This document shows, piece by piece, positions 40,206 to 49,034 of a stretch of DNA of 64,000 nucleotides (position 1 is the first letter of the stretch; every line of letters begins with the position of its first letter). A program made the translations under genes and the position numbers. The notes beneath the pieces are model-generated. The model was not told the DNA's origin, did no database searches, and saw nothing but the letters and a program-made list of their open reading frames with translations. Source of the stretch: Actinomadura barringtoniae. GTDB taxonomy: Bacteria; Actinomycetota; Actinomycetes; Streptosporangiales; Streptosporangiaceae. Location: NCBI RefSeq assembly GCF_017573505.1, contig NZ_JAGEOJ010000011.1, positions 186,001 through 250,000 of the forward strand, written 5' to 3'.

Positions 40206-41575
40206 TCACCGAGGCGGTCACGGGCGCTCCGCGCGGCCTCCACGACCTCGGGCTCGGGGTGGTGGGCGATCATGGCGTCGAGGACGCGGGCGGCCCACGG
40301 GTGGTCGGCGTCGCCGAACAGATCGATGAGCTTGGCCATCTTGCCCGCCGGCTGGTCGACGTAGCCGAGGCCGTGCACCATCTCGTGCGCGGGCGTGCCC
40401 GCCTCCAGGCTCATCGCGGCGAGGTCGATGAGCGCCCAGGTGCTGGTGGCGCGGCCCAGCGTGGGGATCTGGGCCTGCTGGGTGGGGGACAGGTAGTTGA
40501 ACGCCAGCGCGCCGAGCCGTTCGTCCCCGGCCAGCTCCAGCAGCGTCCGGCGGCCGTCCATGCCGAAGGTGTCCCCGAACGTCCCGGCGAGCAGGTCGAG
40601 CCCGGCCCGGCGCGCCATCGGGCCGACCTCCAGCAGCGCGGCCCGGATCGCGGCGGCGCCCTCCTCGGCCGGGCGGTCACCGAGCCAGCCGTGCGCCTCC
40701 ACCGGGATCCGCTCGACCGGGTAGGCGGTGATGGCCTGGAGCAGGACCGCGGCGTCGGCGTCGGCGTACGAGCCGAGGACGGGGATCCGGAGCCCGCTCG
40801 CCTCCTCCAGGAGGGCGTGGCACACGTACGTGCCGAGGGTGGTGACGCAGACCAGCTCGGGGTCCTGCTGGAGCAGCCCGGCGTGGGTGAGCGTGTCGAG
40901 ATGCAGCTGGGTGTAGGCCCGCGCCTCGTCGATCAGCGGTGACAGCTTGGTCCGGGGGACCGGGCCGCCGTGGGCGTACAGCGAGATCAGAATGTTGGTG
41001 CTGAGGCCCTGCTCCTCGGGCTCGCCGCGGCCCAGACCGCTCCACAGGTCCAGCATCGCGATGAGGAACGTCCGCCACGCGTGCAGGGCCGCCTGGCCGT
41101 CGGTGCCGGTGAGCGCGACCGCGTTCGGGCCCGGCCACACCAGTGAGCGGGCCGTGTCGATGTGCAGGATGCCGCTGCCCACCAGGGCGCCCCAGAACTG
41201 CCGTACGGCCTCGGCCATCTCCGCCGACTCCGACGCGGCCGAGCTCACCCGTTCGTCGGTCACGTCGAGGAACTCGGTCAGTGCCGCCGGGGACAGTTCT
41301 CCGTTCGCGCCGACCTCACGGCCCTCCCGGATCCAGTCGATCTGCGCGATCACCATGCCGTGCAGCGCCGAGGCTCGCGCCGTCGCCATCAGGTCCGCCA
41401 CCGGCGCCAGCTCGACGGGCGGGATCGGCGGCGGATCGGCCTGCCGGGCTCCGGTCAGATAGAGGCGGCGGGGCGGGCGCTGCTCGATCGCCCGGCCGGC
41501 CAGGTCCTCGCGGATCGCGTGATGGTTGGAGCCGGCACCGTGAGTACTCGCGCCGGCACCGTGGGGGGTGGTCAC
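40202..41575 (-). CDS. Protein of unknown function (457 residues)
   Basis: It starts at GTG 41575 with no ribosome site; a TACGAT nine bases upstream suggests a leaderless message. The N-terminus holds a short repeat (H-G-A-G-A-S-T-H-G-A-G-S). The middle (about 160-260) looks like a winged-helix-type region (L-H-L-D-T-L-T-H-A-G-L-L-Q-Q). The C-terminal part is helical, with H-E-M-V-H and a HEAT-like end (P-E-P-E-V-V-E-A-A-R-S-A-R-D-R). I recognise no family. Its stop overlaps the convergent MerR stop by four bases. Confidence 0.65.
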   Translation of the reverse strand: MTTPHGAGASTHGAGSNHHAIREDLAGRAIEQRPPRRLYLTGARQADPPPIPPVELAPVADLMATARASALHGMVIAQIDWIREGREVGANGELSPAALTEFLDVTDERVSSAASESAEMAEAVRQFWGALVGSGILHIDTARSLVWPGPNAVALTGTDGQAALHAWRTFLIAMLDLWSGLGRGEPEEQGLSTNILISLYAHGGPVPRTKLSPLIDEARAYTQLHLDTLTHAGLLQQDPELVCVTTLGTYVCHALLEEASGLRIPVLGSYADADAAVLLQAITAYPVERIPVEAHGWLGDRPAEEGAAAIRAALLEVGPMARRAGLDLLAGTFGDTFGMDGRRTLLELAGDERLGALAFNYLSPTQQAQIPTLGRATSTWALIDLAAMSLEAGTPAHEMVHGLGYVDQPAGKMAKLIDLFGDADHPWAARVLDAMIAHHPEPEVVEAARSARDRLGD

Positions 41576-41702
41576 AAATCACGAATCGTAGGCCCATGGT
41601 CACCCTCGGATGACGGACTTTCTCGGACTGGGGGCGGGTTGTGCCGGAGAGCGCACCACCCCGATAGTTGTTTGCGGCGATTTCTGGGGGAACGGGGAGA
41701 GC

Positions 41703-42494
41703 ATGGCGGGGCTGAACAGGCGGCAGGCGATCGTCTCCATGGCGGCCGCGGCGGTGGGGGTCGGCGCGGGCGCCGCCCCTGAGCTGCTCGGGCTGCGGAA
41801 CGGGAGCCAGGCGCACGCCGACCATCACAACCCGAAGAAGCCCAAGCCGCCGCCGGACCCCGGCTACGCGCACGGCCAGCCGATGCACGCGGTGCAGAAC
41901 CCCGTGCACAGCCTCCGGGACCTGACGCCGCCCGCGCCGCCGAACGCGATCGCGCTGACGATCGACGACGGCCCGCATCCTCGCTACACGCCGATGATGC
42001 TCGACCTGCTGGCCGAGTTCGGCGTGGTCGCGACGTTCAACCTGATCGGGCGGCAGGTGCTGGAGTTCCCCGCGGTCGTGCGGCGGATCGCCGAGTCGGG
42101 CCACCAGCTCGCCGACCACACCGTGAACCACCCGCTGAACCTGGTGCGGCTCCCGCCCGCGACCATGGAGAAGGAGATCTCCGAGGCGCACGACCAGATC
42201 GCGCAGACGACCGGGCGGTCGCCCAAGTTCTTCCGTTCGCCGGGCGGCGCGTGGTCGCCGGGCGTCGTGCAGACCGCGACCGCGCACGGGATGATCTGCG
42301 TCGACTGGAAGATCGATCCGCGCGACTGGGCACGGCCGGGCACCGCCCACATCTCCGCCGAGATGCTCAAGGCGCAGGCCGCCGACGTGCTGCTCTGCCA
42401 CGACGGCGGCGGCGACCGGACGCAGACCATCGAGGCGCTGCGCAGCGTCATCCCCGCGCTCAAGCAACGCGGCCTGACCTTCGTCGCGCTGTGA
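41703..42494 (+). CDS. Polysaccharide deacetylase, Tat-exported
   Basis: 263 residues from ATG 41703, with GGGGAGA upstream; the frame is open further back. A twin-arginine signal (N-R-R-Q-A-I-V) leads into an Ala-rich helix. The NodB homology domain has the catalytic T-I-D-D-G-P, the metal histidines in H-T-V-N-H, R-S-P-G-G-A-W and L-L-C-H-D. It removes N-acetyl groups from chitin-like or peptidoglycan glycans outside the membrane. It overlaps the following serine-hydrolase gene (GTGA). Confidence 0.9.
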   Translation: MAGLNRRQAIVSMAAAAVGVGAGAAPELLGLRNGSQAHADHHNPKKPKPPPDPGYAHGQPMHAVQNPVHSLRDLTPPAPPNAIALTIDDGPHPRYTPMMLDLLAEFGVVATFNLIGRQVLEFPAVVRRIAESGHQLADHTVNHPLNLVRLPPATMEKEISEAHDQIAQTTGRSPKFFRSPGGAWSPGVVQTATAHGMICVDWKIDPRDWARPGTAHISAEMLKAQAADVLLCHDGGGDRTQTIEALRSVIPALKQRGLTFVAL

Positions 42495-43675
42495 CCCCCG
42501 ATCCACCGGGCCTGTGCAGGGCGTGGTTGGACTCGGGCGGCGAGCGCTACGAGTCGCGCGGGGTCCGCAGCGCCGAGGATCCGATGCCGGTCGACGAGGA
42601 CACGCTGTTCCGCGTGGCCTCGGTCAGCAAGCTGATCACAGGCGCCGCGATCACCGCGCTGGGCGTCGACGTGGACTCGGCGGTCCGCGACCACCTGCCG
42701 GACTTCCGGCTCGCCGACGCCGATGCGGCCGGACGGATCACGGTCCGGGACCTGCTGACGCATCGCGCCGGGTTCGCGCCCGACGTCAACAAGGACCGCC
42801 TGGCCGACGAGCTGGACGCCGGCGCGCTGGCCCGGGCCGTCGCCGACCTCGCCGTCGCGCCGCAGATCTCCCCGCCGGGCCGCTACTACGGCTACAGCAA
42901 CGCGGGCTTCATGGTCCTCGCCCGGATCGTCGAGGTGGTGGCGGGGGAGCCGTTCGAGCACGCCGCGCGCCGCCTGGTCCTCGAACCGGCGGGCATGCGG
43001 CGCTCCACGTACTTCACCGACGAGGCGGTCACCCACCCGGTGGCCCTCGGCCATGGGGGCGAGCCTCCGCGCGTGCTGCGGCCGTGGGGCCGGTCGAGGG
43101 CGCGCAACGGCCAGGGCGGGCTCATGACCACCGCCCGCGACCTGATCGCGTTCGCCCGGTACACCCTGGCCGACCCGGGTCCGGCCTGGGAGCCGCTCGC
43201 CGACGGGTTCGACCAGGGCTCGCACGTTGGCGTCGCCTGGAACGTCTTCGACCTCCCCGGCGGAGGGCGGGCGGCCGGGCACGCGGGCCACACCAAGGGC
43301 TACACCGCTCGCCTCACACTGCTGCCCGACAGCGGCCGCGCGTTCGTCATCCTGGCCAACTCCGAGAACGCCGGACCGTTCCTCGACCGGGAGACGGCCG
43401 CCGCGCTCGGGCTGCCGGCCGAGCCGGAGCACGAGTTCCTGGCGGCGCCGGACGTCCGCGACCATCTCGGCGTCTACACCGACGGCTCCGACCAGATCCG
43501 CGTCGACGGAGTGCCGGACGGGGTGGTCCTGTCGGAGCAGGGCCTCGGCCGCGTACGCTTCATCGCCCCGGACGAGGGCCGGGCCGATCATGGCCTGCTC
43601 GTCCGCTTCCTCCGCGAGGACGGGCGGGTCTCCCATCTCCGCCTCGCGGGCAAGCTCCTGCGGAAGGTCTCCTGA
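42491..43675 (+). CDS. Serine hydrolase, beta-lactamase class C / DD-peptidase family
   Basis: 394 residues from GTG 42491, which overlaps the deacetylase stop. The catalytic S-x-x-K is in V-A-S-V-S-K, the Y-x-N in Y-Y-G-Y-S-N, and the third box in H-A-G-H-T-K-G. No signal peptide is visible, so it is probably cytosolic, an esterase or peptidase of unknown substrate. A C-terminal region of about 90 residues resembles the lipocalin-like tail of such hydrolases. Confidence 0.87.
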   Translation: MTPDPPGLCRAWLDSGGERYESRGVRSAEDPMPVDEDTLFRVASVSKLITGAAITALGVDVDSAVRDHLPDFRLADADAAGRITVRDLLTHRAGFAPDVNKDRLADELDAGALARAVADLAVAPQISPPGRYYGYSNAGFMVLARIVEVVAGEPFEHAARRLVLEPAGMRRSTYFTDEAVTHPVALGHGGEPPRVLRPWGRSRARNGQGGLMTTARDLIAFARYTLADPGPAWEPLADGFDQGSHVGVAWNVFDLPGGGRAAGHAGHTKGYTARLTLLPDSGRAFVILANSENAGPFLDRETAAALGLPAEPEHEFLAAPDVRDHLGVYTDGSDQIRVDGVPDGVVLSEQGLGRVRFIAPDEGRADHGLLVRFLREDGRVSHLRLAGKLLRKVS

Positions 43676-43676
43676 C

Positions 43677-44228
43677 ATGGACCACGACGGCTCGCGCGTG
43701 ACGCTGCGCCCGCTGACCGGCGAGGACGAGGACGAGTTCGTCAAGCTCGTCCTCGACAGCGCCGAACTGCACCATCCCTGGATGTCCCTGCCCGCGACGC
43801 CGGAGCGGTTCCGCGCGTTCCTCGCGGGCTTCGACCCGGCGTCCTCGGAGAGCCTGCTGGTCTGCCTGCGCGACTCGGGCGCCGCCGCCGGAATGATCAA
43901 CATCAAGGAGATCATCCGCGGCCGCTACCAGGGCGCCACGATCAGCTATGCGGCGTTCGCGCCCAGCGCGGGGCGCGGCTACCTGACCGAGGGCATGCGG
44001 CTGGCGCTGCGCCACGCCTTCGAGGACCTGCGGCTGCACCGCCTGGAGGCCAACATCCAGCCCGCCAACCACGCCTCGCTCCGGCTGGTCGCGCGGGCCG
44101 GCTTCCGCAAGGAGGGCTACTCGCCCGACTACCTCTTCATCGACGGCGCCTGGCGGGACCACGAGCGCTGGGCCATCACCGCGCCCTCCGCAGGCTTCGT
44201 CCCGCACTCGTCGATGCCGATCCACTGA
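43677..44228 (+). CDS. GNAT acetyltransferase, RimJ/RimL type
   Basis: 183 residues beginning two bases after the hydrolase stop. The acetyl-CoA fold is clear: V-T-L-R-P-L-T at the start, G-R-G-Y-L-T-E-G-M-R-L-A-L (CoA loop) and R-L-E-A-N-I-Q-P-A-N-H-A-S, A-G-F-R-K-E-G-Y. This type acetylates N-terminal residues of ribosomal proteins or small molecules such as amino acids. It is co-directional with the deacetylase and hydrolase. Confidence 0.88.
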   Translation: MDHDGSRVTLRPLTGEDEDEFVKLVLDSAELHHPWMSLPATPERFRAFLAGFDPASSESLLVCLRDSGAAAGMINIKEIIRGRYQGATISYAAFAPSAGRGYLTEGMRLALRHAFEDLRLHRLEANIQPANHASLRLVARAGFRKEGYSPDYLFIDGAWRDHERWAITAPSAGFVPHSSMPIH

Positions 44229-44358
44229 TCCCTCGCCGCGGGCGGTGACGGCCGCATGCCCGAAAAATGGCGTGCGGTGGCGTGATCTCCGACTCGATAC
44301 TGGTGGGCGCGTACGGCCGGTCGTCGTATCCCATCGGATCGAGAAAGGAATCACAGCC

Positions 44359-46376
44359 ATGACCACCACGACCCGTCAGGACCTGACCAAGGTCCGCAAC
44401 ATCGGGATCATGGCGCACATCGATGCGGGCAAGACGACGACGACCGAGCGGATCCTCTACTACACCGGCGTCTCGTACAAGATCGGCGAAGTCCACGACG
44501 GCACCACGACGATGGACTACACCGACCAGGAGCGAGAACACGGGATCACGATCACCTCGGCGGCGACCACCTGCCACTGGGACGGCCATACCGTCACGAT
44601 CATCGACACGCCGGGGCACGTCGACTTCACCATCGAGGTGGAGCGCTGCCTGCGCGTGCTCGACGGCGCGGTGGCGGTGTTCGACGCCGTCGCGGGCGTG
44701 GAGCCGCAGTCGGAGACGGTGTGGCGCCAGGCCGACCGCTACGGCGTCCCGCGGATCTGCTTCGTCAACAAGCTCGATCGCGCCGGCGCCGACTTCGTGC
44801 GCTGCGCCGCGATGATCGGTGAACGGCTCGGCGCCGTGCCGCTGGTCGTCCAGTTGCCGATCGGGGCCGAGGCGGGCTTCACGGGCGTCGTCGACCTCGT
44901 CGGCATGCGCGCGTTCGTCTGGCCGGAGTCCGGCGACGACTTCGCGGTCGTCGACGTCCCGGACTCGCACGCCGACGCGGCGCGCGAGTGGCGGGCCCGG
45001 CTGGTCGAGGCCGTGGCCGAGCACGACGAGGAGGTCATGCGCCTGTTCGCCGACGGTGTGGAGCCGGGCGAGGAGCCGCTGCACGCGGCGATCCGCAGGC
45101 TCACCATCGCGGGCACGGCCACCCCGGTGCTCGGCGGCACCGCGTTCAAGAACAGGGGCGTCCAGCCGCTGCTCGACGCGGTCGTCCGCTACCTTCCCTC
45201 GACGTGGCGGGCGGGGCGCGGCCGTCGGGCGATGAGCCGCTGGCCGCGCTGGCGTTCAAGGTCGCGACCGACCCGCACCTGGGCAAGCTGACGTTCGTGC
45301 GGATCTACTCCGGCCGGATGGAGCCGGGCACCTCGGTGCTCAACTCGGTCAAGGGCCGCAGGGAGCGGATCGGCAAGCTCTACCGCATGCACGCCGACAA
45401 GCGCGCGGCGGTCGAGTCGGCGGGCGCGGGCGACATCGTGGTCGTGATGGGCCTCAAACAGACCACCACCGGGGAGACCCTGTGCGACGAGAGCACGCCG
45501 GTCGTGCTGGAGTCCATGGACTTCCCGGCTCCGGTCCTCGAGGTCGCCATCGAGTCCGGCGACGGCGAGCGCCTCCGCCTGGCGATCCAGCGGCTCGTCG
45601 AGGAGGACCCCTCGTTCCGGGTGCACACCGACAAGGAGACCGGCCAGACCGTCATCGGCGGGATGGGCGAGCTCCACCTGTCGCTGCTGGTCGAACGGAT
45701 GCAACGCGAGTTCAAGGTCGAGGCCGCGGTCGGCAGGCCGCGCGTCGCCTATCGCGAGACCATCCGCGGCCGGGTGACCGGCCACGACCACACCTACAAG
45801 AAGCAGAACGGAGGCAGGGGCCAGTACGCCAAGGTCCAGATCGCGCTCGAGCCGATCGAGGAGGGCTACGAATTCGTGAACGAGGTCACCGGCGGCCGCA
45901 TCCCGAAGGAGTTCATCCCTTCGGTGGACGCCGGCTGCCAGGACGCCCTGCAGTTCGGGATCCTGGCCGGGTACGAGATGACGGGCGTACGGGTCACGCT
46001 GCTCGACGGCGACTTCCACGTGAAGGACTCCTCGGAGCCGGCGTTCCGCCAGGCCGGCCTCCTCGCCTTCAAGGAGGCCGCCCGCCTGGCCTCGCCGGTG
46101 CTGCTGGAGCCCGTCATGGCGGTCGAGGTCACCACGCCCGAGGAGTACATGGGCGAGGTGATCGGTGACCTGAACGCGCGCCGTGGCCACATCCGGGCAA
46201 TGGGTGAGCGCTCGGGCGCCCGCGTTCTGGACGCCGTGGTGCCGCTCGCGGAGATGTTCGGCTATGTCGGCGACCTCCGTGGCCGTACCTCGGGCCGTGC
46301 GAGCTACACCATGCAGCTCGACGGTTACGCCGAGGTCCCGCGCCATCTCGTGGACGCGGTCATCGCCGAGGCCTGA
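44359..46376 (+). pseudogene. EF-G paralogue interrupted by a frameshift near 45195-45201
   Basis: The 5' frame (44359 to about 45198) encodes domain I of a translational GTPase: A-H-I-D-A-G-K-T, D-T-P-G-H-V-D, N-K-L-D and L-L-D-A-V-V-R-Y-L-P-S. The rest continues in the -1 frame from L-D-V-A-G-G to the stop at 46376, with domain II-V motifs (L-T-F-V-R-I-Y-S-G, G-G-M-G-E-L-H-L, G-R-G-Q-Y, D-G-D-F-H-V-K-D-S-S). In intact EF-G this junction reads Y-L-P-S-P-L-D-V. A seven-base deletion between two TCG triplets would produce it. Total length is near 675 codons. No rpsG or tuf is adjacent, so it is a secondary EF-G; a sequencing error or a programmed shift cannot be excluded. Confidence 0.8.
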
Positions 46377-46381
46377 CCGGC

Positions 46382-46415
46382 GAACGCCCATGCCCCGCCG
46401 GGGGCATGGGCGTTC
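46382..46415 (+). terminator. Strong hairpin after the EF-G paralogue
   Basis: A perfect 15-bp stem (GAACGCCCATGCCCC with its complement) and a four-base loop start six bases after the EF-G stop. There is no T-run, as is usual in GC-rich actinomycetes. Confidence 0.7.
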
Positions 46416-46490
46416 CACCCGGCCGGTTGTGGCCTATGGACGAACGTTGCACCCGGCTATTTCGTCGGTGCTGCCGGTTACGTTCGCGGT

Positions 46491-46535
46491 GTGAAGCTGG
46501 TCATGCAGGTGAAGCTGCTGCCGACGCCTGAGCAA
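46491..46535 (+). mobile_element. Fossil N-terminus of a TnpB-type (IS200/IS605/IS607) gene
   Basis: Fifteen codons starting GTG encode M-K-L-V-M-Q-V-K-L-L-P-T-P-E-Q, the standard opening of actinobacterial TnpB proteins. The rest of tnpB is missing; the sequence runs at once into a long hairpin. The frame continues open into the downstream SRPBCC gene but that is chance. Confidence 0.7.
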
Positions 46536-46543
46536 CCTGGACT

Positions 46544-46584
46544 GGCACCGGCTCCCGCCGCCGCGCCGGGCGGGAGCCGGTGCC
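46544..46584. repeat. 16-bp perfect hairpin next to the TnpB fossil
   Basis: Arms 46544-46559 and 46569-46584 are perfectly complementary, with a nine-base loop. It may be the right-end structure of the deleted element, or a terminator ahead of the ArsR promoter. Confidence 0.6.
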
Positions 46585-46586
46585 GC

Positions 46587-46617
46587 TTGACTTCTTATAT
46601 TCCTCGCTGGGTATATT
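46587..46617 (+). promoter_or_regulatory. Promoter of the ArsR gene, probably leaderless
   Basis: TTGACT (46587-46592) and TATATT (46612-46617) are 19 bases apart, and the ATG is six bases after the -10. The AT-rich repeats TATATTCC and GGTATATT around the promoter could be the ArsR operator. Confidence 0.5.
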
Positions 46618-46623
46618 GCTGGC

Positions 46624-46965
46624 ATGGCATCTACGTTCGAGGTGCTGGCCGAGCCGCGGCGGCGGCAGATCCTGGATCTGCTGCGCGGCGGGGAACAACC
46701 GGTCGGCGAGCTGGTGGAACGGCTGGCGCTGAGCCAGCCCACGGTGTCCAAGCATCTGAAGGTGCTGCGCGGGGCCGGGCTCGTCGAGGTCCGCCGCGAC
46801 GCGCAACGCCGCCTCTACCGGCTGCGCCTGGAGCCGCTGGCCGAAATCGACGCGTGGCTCGCGCCCTACCGCGCCCTCTGGTCCGCCAGCCTGGACGCCC
46901 TCGAACGGCACCTGGACGCCATGCCGGACGACGCCGAGCTGGACGACGACATCGAGGACTCGTGA
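46624..46965 (+). CDS. ArsR-family transcriptional regulator
   Basis: 113 residues with an ArsR winged helix: L-A-E-P-R-R-R-Q-I-L-D-L-L, L-S-Q-P-T-V-S-K-H-L-K-V-L and A-G-L-V-E-V-R-R-D-A-Q-R-R-L-Y. No metal-binding C-V-C motif is seen. It overlaps the SRPBCC gene by one base (TGATG), the common ArsR-SRPBCC pair in actinomycetes. Confidence 0.92.
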   Translation: MASTFEVLAEPRRRQILDLLRGGEQPVGELVERLALSQPTVSKHLKVLRGAGLVEVRRDAQRRLYRLRLEPLAEIDAWLAPYRALWSASLDALERHLDAMPDDAELDDDIEDS

Positions 46966-47879
46966 TGACTCAGGACGCGATTCTGCAGACGGTGAACGGA
47001 GAGCCGACGCTGCGCTTCGAGCGCAGGCTCGCCCACCCGCCCGCGAAGGTGTGGCGGGCCGTGAGCGACCCGGCCCAGATGGGGAGCTGGTTCCCGACGG
47101 CGGTCGAGGCCGAGCTGCGCCCCGGCGCGCCCATGCGCTTCACCTTCCCGGAGGAGGCGGTCGTGGACGGCTCGTGGGACGGGGAGGTGCTCGAGGTCGA
47201 CCCGCCGAAGGTGTACATGTTCCGCTGGAACGCCGACGTCCTGCGCTTCGAGATCATCCCCGAGGGCGACGGCTGCCTGCTGGTGTTCACGCAGACCCTC
47301 GGCGGCGGCGCGGTCGGACGCCTCGGTGCGGGCCGTACGGCCGCGGGCTGGGACACCTGCCTCGACGTGCTGGCCGCGGGACTGGACGGCACGACCGTGG
47401 AGCCCCGCACCGACTGGCTCACGCCGATGGAGGGCTACATCGAGAAGTTCGGCATCGGCGAGGGCGCGGTGTCGGGCAGCGAGGTGCGCTTCGCCCGCGA
47501 CCTGGTCTGGAAGCCGGCCGAGAAGGTCTGGGAGCTGCTGGTCGAGGGCTCCGCGCCCGAGGTCGGCGGCGAGCCCCCGGCGCGCGCCGTGAACGACTAC
47601 GTCCCGGCGGGCGAGCTGACCGTGGTCGATGCGCCGCACGTGCTGGAGTACCGGGCCCTGGACGGCGGAACGGTGCGCTGGGAGATCGTCTCCGACCCCA
47701 GGCTCGGCGTGCGCACCGAGCTGACGCAGACGCTGCCGCCCGCCGACCGGCTGCCGGTCACGCTCGCCGCGTGGCACGTGCACATGGAGCTGTTCTTCGC
47801 GGCCGTCATGGGCGAGATCCGCTGCCCGTGGCCGAAGGAACGGACCGAGCGGCTCGCGGAGCACTACGCGAGCCGCTGA
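46965..47879 (+). CDS. SRPBCC (AHSA1-like) domain protein
   Basis: 304 residues from ATG 46965. The first half is an AHSA1-type START-like fold: R-F-E-R-R-L-A-H-P-P-A-K-V-W-R-A-V, W-F-P-T-A-V-E, G-W-D-T-C-L-D-V-L. The second half (about 160-300) repeats the pattern (R-D-L-V-W-K-P-A-E-K-V-W-E-L; L-A-A-W-H-V-H-M-E), so the protein is a tandem pair. These domains bind hydrophobic ligands. Its usual partner is the ArsR regulator upstream. The ligand is unknown. Confidence 0.88.
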   Translation: MTQDAILQTVNGEPTLRFERRLAHPPAKVWRAVSDPAQMGSWFPTAVEAELRPGAPMRFTFPEEAVVDGSWDGEVLEVDPPKVYMFRWNADVLRFEIIPEGDGCLLVFTQTLGGGAVGRLGAGRTAAGWDTCLDVLAAGLDGTTVEPRTDWLTPMEGYIEKFGIGEGAVSGSEVRFARDLVWKPAEKVWELLVEGSAPEVGGEPPARAVNDYVPAGELTVVDAPHVLEYRALDGGTVRWEIVSDPRLGVRTELTQTLPPADRLPVTLAAWHVHMELFFAAVMGEIRCPWPKERTERLAEHYASR

Positions 47880-47900
47880 CGGGTCGTAGGAGCCTGGCCG

Positions 47901-48950
47901 TCAGGCGCCGATGGAGGCGCGCAGGGCCGGGTAGGCGTTGTGCAGCTCCCGCTGCCAGTACGGCCAGCTGTGCTGCCCGTCGTAGTAGCGCGTCGTCACG
48001 GGGATGCCGAGAGCGTTCAGCCGGCCGACGAACGCGCGGGCGTTGTCGTTGGCGGCGGACTCGACCGGGTCGGTGAACGGCAGGCCGCCGAGCGGCCCGG
48101 TCTTGCCGTTGCCGGCGGCCACCCACAGCTTGGTGCCGGCCAGCCTGTCGGCCAGGTCGTACGGGTTGTGCGCGTGCCAGATCGAGGCCTGGTCGTCCGG
48201 GTCGCCCCAGACACGGCGCCAGTCGGTGCCCGGGCAGGTGAACGACGGGCCCCAGCCGGTGGAGTCGTCGCCGGGCTTGTGGTTGAGGAGGGTGTCCAGG
48301 TAGCCGCTGAACGCGGCGGCCATCCGGAACGAGCCGCGGAACCTGGCCGCGTACTCCATGGTGCCGAGGCCGCCCATGGAGTTGCCCGCGATCGCCCGCA
48401 CCGTGCTGGCGCGGTACCGGCTCTCCAGGATCTGCCGCAGCTCGGTCATGTGGAACGTCTCCCAGGCGGGCGGGCCGCCGTTGCCGTAGTTCCACCAGTC
48501 GGAGTAGTTGCCGCACCGGCCGGCCTCGGGCATGACGACGATGACGTTCGACGAGGCGGTGAGGGACGCGACGTCGGTCTCACGGGTCCAGGCGGTGTAG
48601 TCGTCGGCGCCGCCGTGCAGAAGCCAGAGCGTCGGCCAGGTGCGCGAGGAGGTCTTCGACCATCCATTCGGCACGAGCAGCCGCACCTTTTCCTGTGCGT
48701 TCATCGCGGGGGACTGGATGGTGAGATCGATGGTGCGCGAAGCGACCGTTGTTTCCGCGACGACGGTCGCCTGCGCCGCCATTGCCGGCCGTGCGGCCGG
48801 AAAGGCGAGTAGATACGAAACGAGCAGGACGAAGCATCCCACCAGCGAGGTGGGGGTCGCACGTCGACCCAATGCGGGGGCCTTTCGAACCGGCCGGTGG
48901 GGTGGAACCGGCCTTTCGGCGGGGGAACGCATCGATGCTGTGAAAGGCAT
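47901..48950 (-). CDS. Secreted alpha/beta-hydrolase, esterase/antigen-85-like
   Basis: 349 residues from ATG 48950 (ATG 48932 possible). The N-terminus has a basic stretch and a hydrophobic helix ending near A-M-A-A, a long export signal. The hydrolase core has L-W-L-L-H-G-G, the nucleophile in A-G-N-S-M-G-G-L-G, and a C-terminal histidine in G-Q-H-S-W-P-Y-W. It resembles the family of esterases and mycolyltransferases (antigen 85 type) but a mycolic-acid role is not supported here; it is most likely an acyl-ester hydrolase. Confidence 0.85.
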   Translation of the reverse strand: MPFTASMRSPAERPVPPHRPVRKAPALGRRATPTSLVGCFVLLVSYLLAFPAARPAMAAQATVVAETTVASRTIDLTIQSPAMNAQEKVRLLVPNGWSKTSSRTWPTLWLLHGGADDYTAWTRETDVASLTASSNVIVVMPEAGRCGNYSDWWNYGNGGPPAWETFHMTELRQILESRYRASTVRAIAGNSMGGLGTMEYAARFRGSFRMAAAFSGYLDTLLNHKPGDDSTGWGPSFTCPGTDWRRVWGDPDDQASIWHAHNPYDLADRLAGTKLWVAAGNGKTGPLGGLPFTDPVESAANDNARAFVGRLNALGIPVTTRYYDGQHSWPYWQRELHNAYPALRASIGA

Positions 48951-49034
48951 TCCCGAAGTGGCCGAGTGGTAAATGCCCGGTGACCACTTATACGATATTT
49001 CCCCGCGTTATCGAGGCGATGGGCTCATGGCCAC

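Noticed and set aside
46491..47879. An open frame fusing a TnpB start to the SRPBCC protein
   Set aside because: The frame is open by chance; the SRPBCC protein has its own start overlapping the ArsR stop, and tnpB breaks off after 15 codons.
47901..48950. Mycolyltransferase of a mycolic-acid-containing bacterium
   Set aside because: Similarity is only to the broad esterase/antigen-85 fold and nothing else in the window suggests mycolic acids.
48955..49000. A tRNA-like stretch containing CCGAGTGGTAAA
   Set aside because: No cloverleaf, T-loop or acceptor stem can be formed.
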